Shown: positions 12,774 to 16,886 of the stretch, piece by piece
How the letters are laid out: every line of letters begins with the position of its first letter
How positions within the stretch are numbered: the first letter of the stretch is position 1
Source: Candidatus Babeliales bacterium
GTDB lineage: Bacteria; Babelota; Babeliae; Babelales; JANWKD01
Length of the DNA stretch: 16,886 nucleotides
Reading direction: 5' to 3'
Assembly (NCBI GenBank): GCA_025451595.1
Contig: JANWKD010000095.1
Coordinates: 1-16,886, forward strand
Notes under the pieces: model-generated
Databases searched by the model: none
What the model was told of the DNA's origin: nothing
What the model saw: only the letters and a program-made list of their open reading frames with translations
Program-made: the position numbers and the translations under genes

Positions 12774-13004
12774 ATGAAAAACTTGTATGCAGTTCTATTC
12801 ATTTCAATCTGTTCATCAGCAACAAATATTTTATCAATGGAAACCCATCGGGAACGCCAAGAGAGAGAAATGTTTAATCCAAGAGCGGCTGCTCCTGTTT
12901 ACGGGCAACCATTAAGTCACCGAGATCGCCAAGAAAGAGCTATGCAACAGCACCAAGCAACGGTACAACCAAAGCCAACAGTACCAGCACCCGCTAAGAA
13001 ATAA
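12774..13004 (+). CDS. Tiny secreted protein with HRxRQERxM repeats
   Basis: A 76-residue protein with AAAGGGA six bases before the ATG. Residues 1-21 (MKNLYAVLFISICSSATNILS) form a signal peptide, then M-E. The 55-residue mature chain has two copies of a charged motif, HRERQEREM (24-32) and HRDRQERAM (49-57), separated by FNPRAAAPVYGQPLS, and ends in a Pro/Ala/Lys tail (QPKPTVPAPAKK). It has no Cys and no hydrophobic core, so it is likely extended or disordered. I do not recognise a family. The repeated Arg/Gln/Glu motif suggests binding to a repetitive or charged partner, which is inference. It is a single gene with a hairpin behind it. Confidence 0.65.
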   Translation: MKNLYAVLFISICSSATNILSMETHRERQEREMFNPRAAAPVYGQPLSHRDRQERAMQQHQATVQPKPTVPAPAKK

Positions 13005-13013
13005 TTTAGTTTT

Positions 13014-13045
13014 GGACTCTGTGCACAATACTGTGCATGGAGTTC
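13014..13045 (+). terminator. Hairpin after the small secreted gene, weak terminator
   Basis: GGACTC (13014-13019) pairs with GAGTTC (13040-13045, one G-T pair), and TGCACA (13022-13027) with TGTGCA (13032-13037) around ATAC. No proper T run follows, so its function as a terminator is uncertain. Confidence 0.4.
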
Positions 13046-13152
13046 TCTTCCAAATTTGTTAAAATAATTATCATTGTACTATTTCAAAATGGTTCGTTCG
13101 GCAGCCATAATTCTGGTTTAGAATGAATCGGCATTGTTTTTATGAGCAAAGC

Positions 13153-13181
13153 TGTATAAAAAACAATTTATACGATATAAT
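13153..13181 (+). promoter_or_regulatory. Possible promoter of the oxidoreductase gene
   Basis: Perfect -10 TATAAT (13176-13181) with a weak -35 TGTATA (13153-13158) and a 17-nt spacer, about 40 nt before the start codon. Confidence 0.45.
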
Positions 13182-13219
13182 TCATTACAATCTTCTATAA
13201 AAATAAATAAAGATTTGCG

Positions 13220-14386
13220 ATGAAAAAAAGATATATTGTCATAGGTACTTCGGCCGCAGGTATAGGATTTCTTAATAAATTAGTTCAATTAGAGCCAAAT
13301 GCTGAAATTATATGCATTTCGAATGAAAAGGAAGTTCCTTACAATAAATGCTTTCTTGCCGATTATCTTGCGCAACGAGGCGATCGAAATAGAATTTATA
13401 CCAAGAGCTTAGATTTTTTCAACCAACACAATATATCATTAAAGCTAGATACGCACGTTCATCAAATAGATGCATCCAAACAGATAATTATGAGTTCTGC
13501 TGGCTCATTTGAATATGATTATTTATTTTTAGGGTTGGGTGCAAGTCCAATAAAACCGTCAATACAACACCCTGCAGAGCTGAAAGGAATTTTTTCCTTT
13601 TATAACTTAGCAGATATTATTGCTATTGAAGAATATATCTCAAAGCATTCCGTACAGAATGTTTTGGTCGTAGGGGCAGGTCTTTCGGGTCTTGAATGTG
13701 CAGATGCATTGTATCAGCGAGGATATCCTTGTACTGTTGTGGAGCGCAGTAGCCAAATTTTGTCATCATTATTAAATGCTGATGCCGCGCTTTTTTTGGC
13801 CAATAAGATAGAAAACTTCATACCTGTTATGAGAAATACAACTGTTAAGGAGCTGCGATACTCTGGTAATGTAGTAACGGGTGCAATATTTGATGATCAG
13901 TCAAGTATTGACGCAAACATGATCATTTTTGCACTTGGCTCAAAGCCCAATATTTCAGTTACTGAGCAAACAGGAATTACTATTGAACAAAATGCTATTT
14001 TGGTAAATGAATATATGCAAACATCTATGCCAAACATCTATGCAGGTGGTGATTGTATTGTTGCCAAAAATTCAGTTACAGGACAATTGGTTCGTAGTTG
14101 TACGTGGCCTGATGCTATGCTGCAGGGCTTAATTGCCGCACAAAACTGTGCAGGCGGGTCACGCGCCTATTCTGGCATTGTGCCATTAGTAAGTTCTCAT
14201 TTTTTTGGCATTCAATTTGCTTCAACGGGATGCTATAAAGAGCAACCAACTTCGGTGCAGCATATTGATTCTGAGTATGAAGCCATTTGGCAGAACGATG
14301 GTAAAGTAAAAGGTTTTCAGCTCGTGGGAAGTGCTAAGCGGTTGCCATTACTCAGGCGAGCGTTGTTGACTGGTCAGTCGTATTAA
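13220..14386 (+). CDS. FAD-dependent NAD(P) oxidoreductase, pyridine nucleotide-disulfide type
   Basis: A 388-residue flavoprotein of the Pyr_redox_2 family, cytosolic. It begins with the FAD-binding dinucleotide fold (YIVIGTSAAGIGFL, G9-G14), then PYNKCFLADYL with Cys44 in the position where NADH oxidases and CoA-disulfide reductases hold their redox cysteine. The ATG-like strand is YLFLGLGASP (101-110). The NAD(P)-binding fold is VLVVGAGLSGLECADAL (148-164), FALGSKPN (237-244) follows, and the second FAD motif is NIYAGGDC (272-279, D278 binds ribityl). At 388 residues it has only a short C-terminal domain, so it is smaller than CoA-disulfide reductase and nearer to NirB-/rubredoxin reductase-like proteins. 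Substrate cannot be decided: candidates are NADH oxidase, a rubredoxin-type electron donor or a thiol reductase. The ribosome binding site is weak. Two small exported proteins follow. Confidence 0.88.
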   Translation: MKKRYIVIGTSAAGIGFLNKLVQLEPNAEIICISNEKEVPYNKCFLADYLAQRGDRNRIYTKSLDFFNQHNISLKLDTHVHQIDASKQIIMSSAGSFEYDYLFLGLGASPIKPSIQHPAELKGIFSFYNLADIIAIEEYISKHSVQNVLVVGAGLSGLECADALYQRGYPCTVVERSSQILSSLLNADAALFLANKIENFIPVMRNTTVKELRYSGNVVTGAIFDDQSSIDANMIIFALGSKPNISVTEQTGITIEQNAILVNEYMQTSMPNIYAGGDCIVAKNSVTGQLVRSCTWPDAMLQGLIAAQNCAGGSRAYSGIVPLVSSHFFGIQFASTGCYKEQPTSVQHIDSEYEAIWQNDGKVKGFQLVGSAKRLPLLRRALLTGQSY

Positions 14387-14449
14387 ATCCAATTGATTTT
14401 TTATCCTTTCTATAGTTAATTTAATGAGTGAGATTATCTATTTTAAAAA

Positions 14450-14455
14450 AAGGAG
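14450..14455 (+). promoter_or_regulatory. Ribosome binding site that sets a GTG start
   Basis: AAGGAG (14450-14455) stands seven bases before GTG 14463. An upstream in-frame ATG at 14424 has no such site and would add 13 mostly polar residues to the signal peptide. Confidence 0.75.
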
Positions 14456-14462
14456 TTGGCTT

Positions 14463-14855
14463 GTGAATACATTGTTTTTGATGCTCAGCTTATTCATTCC
14501 TCATTTTTTGTTGGGTGTCGGTAGTGTTATCACCGGCGTGGGCAACATTGACGCTGAAACTGATTACTCTTTGTACTATGATCATCAATACAAGATCGGA
14601 TCGGTACGATTTCGTTTTTATCAAAAGGGAAATAAATATCCAATTAAAGAGGAACGTTATTCAATTAAAAATGTAACTATTAACGGCGCTGATCCTGTAT
14701 TAATCAAAAACAATTTAACCGTAAAAATCGATAAAGGTACTTTTTTTATTCCTAAAATGGGCAGCAAGGATTCAGCATTATTTCAAGGAAGCCCTATAAC
14801 TATTATGCGCGCAAATGATATTATGCGAGCAGCATCTTCCAGTTCTTTAAAATAA
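14463..14855 (+). CDS. Small secreted protein of unknown function
   Basis: A 130-residue protein starting at GTG 14463, chosen on its perfect ribosome binding site. Residues 1-21 (MNTLFLMLSLFIPHFLLGVGS) form a signal peptide. The mature chain alternates short polar and aromatic segments (YSLYYDHQYKIGSVRFRFYQ, KIDKGTFFIPKM), suggesting a small beta-sandwich, and ends in a Ser-rich tail (RAASSSSLK). It has no Cys and no known motif. It starts 76 bases after the oxidoreductase stop without a convincing promoter, so it may be cotranscribed with it. A second exported protein begins 27 bases downstream. Confidence 0.7.
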   Translation: MNTLFLMLSLFIPHFLLGVGSVITGVGNIDAETDYSLYYDHQYKIGSVRFRFYQKGNKYPIKEERYSIKNVTINGADPVLIKNNLTVKIDKGTFFIPKMGSKDSALFQGSPITIMRANDIMRAASSSSLK

Positions 14856-14882
14856 TGAATTTTTTAAATCGAGATTTTTTCT

Positions 14883-15296
14883 ATGTCTTATACAATGAAT
14901 CTTATGAAACTTTTTCTTTTGATGCTATTTCCAATAACCCAAGCCATGAGCTCTTTCAAAAAAATAAGCATTGGTGCAGGAAGCGTTTTGCCAGTTACCA
15001 CGCTAGGCGCCTATTATTATCTAAAAAACAAGAACAATGAAGTTGATGACAAAAATGTTTTTAAACATTATGTTGCGGGTGTTGGGATGGGTGTGATAGG
15101 GGTACCGTGGATATTGCCTGTAGGTATCGTCCTATCTCCTCTTTTGTGGCTCTGTCTATCCGATTGGGCTCGTAAAGATAACAAAGTCCAAAAGGCTTGG
15201 ACGCAACAAGAAAAAGCGGAGGCTGTTGGTGCGGTCTGTGGAGCCGCGATGTACGCGCCATTAGCAATATATCTTCTTAAAAAATTTCGTAAATAA
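14883..15296 (+). CDS. Small exported membrane protein
   Basis: A 137-residue frame. The start is uncertain: the ATG at 14883 and two further in-frame ATGs (14895 and 14904) all lack a good ribosome binding site; the third would give MKLFLLMLFPITQA as a compact signal peptide followed by M-S-S. After it, KKISIGAGSVLPVTTLGAYYYLK and VAGVGMGVIGVPWILPVGIVLSPLLWLCLSDW are probable membrane segments, and a third lies at EAVGAVCGAAMYAPLAIYLL. The family is not recognised. It follows the 14463 gene by 27 bases and is probably translated from the same message. The open frame 14855-15040 in another phase is only its shadow. Confidence 0.65.
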   Translation: MSYTMNLMKLFLLMLFPITQAMSSFKKISIGAGSVLPVTTLGAYYYLKNKNNEVDDKNVFKHYVAGVGMGVIGVPWILPVGIVLSPLLWLCLSDWARKDNKVQKAWTQQEKAEAVGAVCGAAMYAPLAIYLLKKFRK

Positions 15297-15338
15297 CGGT
15301 GCATAAATAAATTCACCATATTAATTTATATTTCAATG

Positions 15339-15347
15339 TGCTATAAT
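15339..15347 (+). promoter_or_regulatory. Extended -10 promoter of pssA
   Basis: TGCTATAAT: a TGn extension directly before a perfect TATAAT (15342-15347). The region 17 nt upstream has no good -35, as is usual for extended -10 promoters. AAGGGA (15376-15381) then precedes the ATG. Confidence 0.6.
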
Positions 15348-15389
15348 TACTATAGTTTGTTCTTATATTAATCCTAAGGGATCTTTAAC

Positions 15390-16157
15390 ATGACCATTAT
15401 GTTAAAAGCTTTGGGAGAACTAGGCAAGAAGCGATACAGAAAATCATTATCAATAGTTCCCTATATCTTTACTTTTTTGAATGCATTCTTTGGATTTCTA
15501 TCAGTTGCTTTTGCGTTGCATGATGACATTGCAATGGCAGCGCTCTGTATAGGGTTTGCAGCTCTAATGGATTGCTGTGATGGCAGAATTGCGCGTCGAT
15601 TTGGTATGACGAGTTCTCTTGGTGCTGAACTCGATTCACTTTGTGATGCTATCTCATTTTGCTTTGCGCCCATTATATTGCTCTTTTGTTTTCATGCATA
15701 TCCTATGCAGGGAATGCAAATTATTATTTTGTCTTTGTATTTGTGCGCAGGTCTGTTTCGATTAGCACGCTTTAATTGTAGTCAATCATCAGCGAGTCCT
15801 TTCTTTTCTGGTCTTCCCACACCAGCGGCTGCTTTTGTAGTTGCGAGTTTGCTCTTTTACCATGAAAGAATTGCACAAAGCTCGTTACGCTTTATGCTTA
15901 ATCCTACTAATTCATTAGTCTTAGTCTTTTTCTTAGCGATTTTAATGGTATCATCAATCCCATTCTCTTCTTTTAAAAAGGTCCGTTTTAAATCACGAAT
16001 AAAGATAGTTGGGATTTTAATTGGACTGATTGCGAGTGCAATTGCTCAATGGGTTGGCTTTCCCGTCCTGTTTATTTTGTTGTTAGTGTATGTTATCAAC
16101 GGTCTTTTGAATTGGCTGTATTATGAGACCAAACGCTTTTTAAAGAAAAAATTTTAA
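15390..16157 (+). CDS. pssA: CDP-diacylglycerol-serine O-phosphatidyltransferase
   Basis: A 255-residue integral membrane enzyme that joins CDP-diacylglycerol and L-serine to phosphatidylserine, the precursor of phosphatidylethanolamine. The CDP-alcohol phosphotransferase signature D-x2-DG-x2-AR-x8-G-x3-D-x3-D is complete: D61, D64, G65, A68, R69, G78, D82 and D86 (DCCDGRIARR...LGAELDSLCD). Hydrophobic helices flank it, starting with VPYIFTFLNAFFGFLSVAFAL, and GLPTPAAAFVVASLLF is typical of the bacterial PssA type. AAGGGA precedes the ATG by eight bases. Its 3' end overlaps the convergent NlpC/P60 gene by 62 bp. A phosphatidylserine decarboxylase gene would be expected elsewhere. The short Lys/Arg-rich N-terminus should face the cytoplasm. 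Confidence 0.93.
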   Translation: MTIMLKALGELGKKRYRKSLSIVPYIFTFLNAFFGFLSVAFALHDDIAMAALCIGFAALMDCCDGRIARRFGMTSSLGAELDSLCDAISFCFAPIILLFCFHAYPMQGMQIIILSLYLCAGLFRLARFNCSQSSASPFFSGLPTPAAAFVVASLLFYHERIAQSSLRFMLNPTNSLVLVFFLAILMVSSIPFSSFKKVRFKSRIKIVGILIGLIASAIAQWVGFPVLFILLLVYVINGLLNWLYYETKRFLKKKF

Positions 16158-16886
16158 ATTGCGGAATGTGCTGAACTGGCATTTGGTTACTATCAAGTCT
16201 TTCGAGTGACTTTTTTTGGTGAAATGCTTGTGCTAAATCTTCTATTGTATTTATATCTTTAAATGCCTGACAAAGGGGCAATTCATGAATTTTGCCAAAT
16301 CCTTGGCCATATGCGCGGGCTTCAATGATACTATTTTTTTTACCATCAGCTATGATGAGTACGTGTCCTGGAAACCAAATGAGATCTCCTTCCTGAGGAA
16401 TCGTGTTTGGTTCTATTGGTTTTAAATATTTTGCGAGCGTGGTGGTATTTTTGTAATAGTACGGAATATCAACTATTTGCGCCGCGCGCGCTACTAAGCC
16501 GGTGCAATCAAATCCTGTTTTTGGCACATAATCACAAGATGGCCAATTATATACGTATGTCTGATTATTGTTTGAGGAAGAAACATTTTTTTTTATAAAT
16601 CGATGGTCATTACATGATTGGGTAAAGCTAATGCCACCCCAAACATACGGAATAAATCCTTGACCAAGATGTGCCCATTTTTTTAAAACGTGCACAAATG
16701 CAGTAATTTTTTCAGCATTATCAGAGACTATTCCATTCATATAACAGAATGACAAAGGGATGAGAGCGGTCTTAATCTTTTTTCTAGCAGGATTGAAAAT
16801 ATATACGGATACTTTTTTTTTATCGTGATCGGCCATGACGAAACGAGTTCCGGCTGAGTAGGTTAGTCTCGTTTCTTTGTCTTGCC
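16096..16886 (-). CDS. NlpC/P60 cell-wall hydrolase, 5' end outside window
   Basis: The frame is open from the right edge through QDKETRLTYSAGTRFV to the first ATG (16836), and those residues look like part of an SH3b-type domain (RLTYSAGTRF), so the true start is probably beyond the window. From that ATG 246 residues follow. The NlpC/P60 domain contains IPYVWGG (62-68), GFDCTGLVARAAQ (108-120) with the catalytic Cys111, GDLIWFPGHVLIIAD (150-164) with His158, and IIEARAYG with E172 as a likely third polar residue. Such enzymes cut gamma-D-Glu-diamino acid bonds in peptidoglycan peptides. A spacer rich in Asn/Ser interrupts the domain between 69 and 105. The last 20 codons lie antisense to the end of pssA. 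Export signal not visible here. Confidence 0.88.
   Translation of the reverse strand, partial: QDKETRLTYSAGTRFVMADHDKKKVSVYIFNPARKKIKTALIPLSFCYMNGIVSDNAEKITAFVHVLKKWAHLGQGFIPYVWGGISFTQSCNDHRFIKKNVSSSNNNQTYVYNWPSCDYVPKTGFDCTGLVARAAQIVDIPYYYKNTTTLAKYLKPIEPNTIPQEGDLIWFPGHVLIIADGKKNSIIEARAYGQGFGKIHELPLCQAFKDINTIEDLAQAFHQKKSLERLDSNQMPVQHIPQFKIFSLKSVWSHNTANSKDR

Noticed and set aside
14855..15040. Open frame of 61 codons overlapping the start of the 14883 gene
   Set aside because: Although it begins at the previous stop, it has no signal peptide or family features, while the 14883 frame has a signal peptide and membrane segments.
15061..15319. Two open frames on the minus strand
   Set aside because: They lie antisense to the 14883 gene, are rich in His/Pro/Arg and Cys of the kind made by reverse reading, and have no start signals.

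Overview
The window (about 16.9 kb, AT-rich) reads like a chromosome segment of an obligate or near-obligate intracellular bacterium that lives in protists. The best guess is Candidatus Dependentiae (TM6/Babeliae), with moderate confidence. The reasons are a dense run of short secreted proteins with no clear cellular homologues, eukaryote-type modules (F-box-like, ankyrin-like, TPR/Sel1-like helices) behind Sec signal peptides, a relic of an IS1202-type (ISNCY) transposase, and only a few housekeeping genes. This placement rests on gene style, not on a marker gene.

Layout, left to right. 1-257: 3' end of an unrecognised gene. 313-2047: three tightly coupled plus-strand genes for exported proteins; the first resembles DUF218/ElyC-type proteins. 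2228-3316: a secreted trypsin-like serine protease whose reading frame is broken at a nine-T tract and again near the C-terminus. 3440-4963: a large exported helical-repeat protein. 4964-5564: no intact gene; a decayed minus-strand ISNCY transposase, its terminal inverted repeat, a strong hairpin and a promoter that is a near-perfect copy of the one in front of the protease. 5565-6392: secreted ankyrin-like protein ending at a clear terminator. 6471-7385 (minus): a second DUF218-like secreted protein.

7480-9699 is a defence/toxin island: a YhcG-type PD-(D/E)XK nuclease (minus) and a HigB/HigA toxin-antitoxin pair (plus), with a 57-nt relic of higA beside the nuclease gene and an internally deleted relic of yhcG beside higA, so the island has been duplicated and collapsed. 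9720-12194: a secreted F-box-like protein (minus) and a small membrane protein (plus) share one divergent promoter region; the latter converges on a secreted ankyrin-like plus M48 metalloprotease protein (minus). 12436-12616: tRNA-Arg(CCU) followed by a nested inverted repeat and a T run. 12774-15296: a tiny repeat-bearing secreted protein, an FAD/NAD(P) oxidoreductase and two small exported proteins. 15390-16157: phosphatidylserine synthase (pssA), overlapping tail-to-tail with an NlpC/P60 cell-wall hydrolase that runs off the right edge.

Functionally, most of the window appears devoted to the cell surface, secretion and possibly the host: proteases, F-box and ankyrin effectors, a peptidoglycan hydrolase and a phospholipid enzyme. 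At least eight exported proteins carry a Met directly after the predicted signal peptidase site followed by D, E, N or S, which looks like a lineage-specific signal-peptide style. Promoters match the sigma-70 consensus well, and most genes have AGGAG-type ribosome binding sites 5-8 nt from the start.
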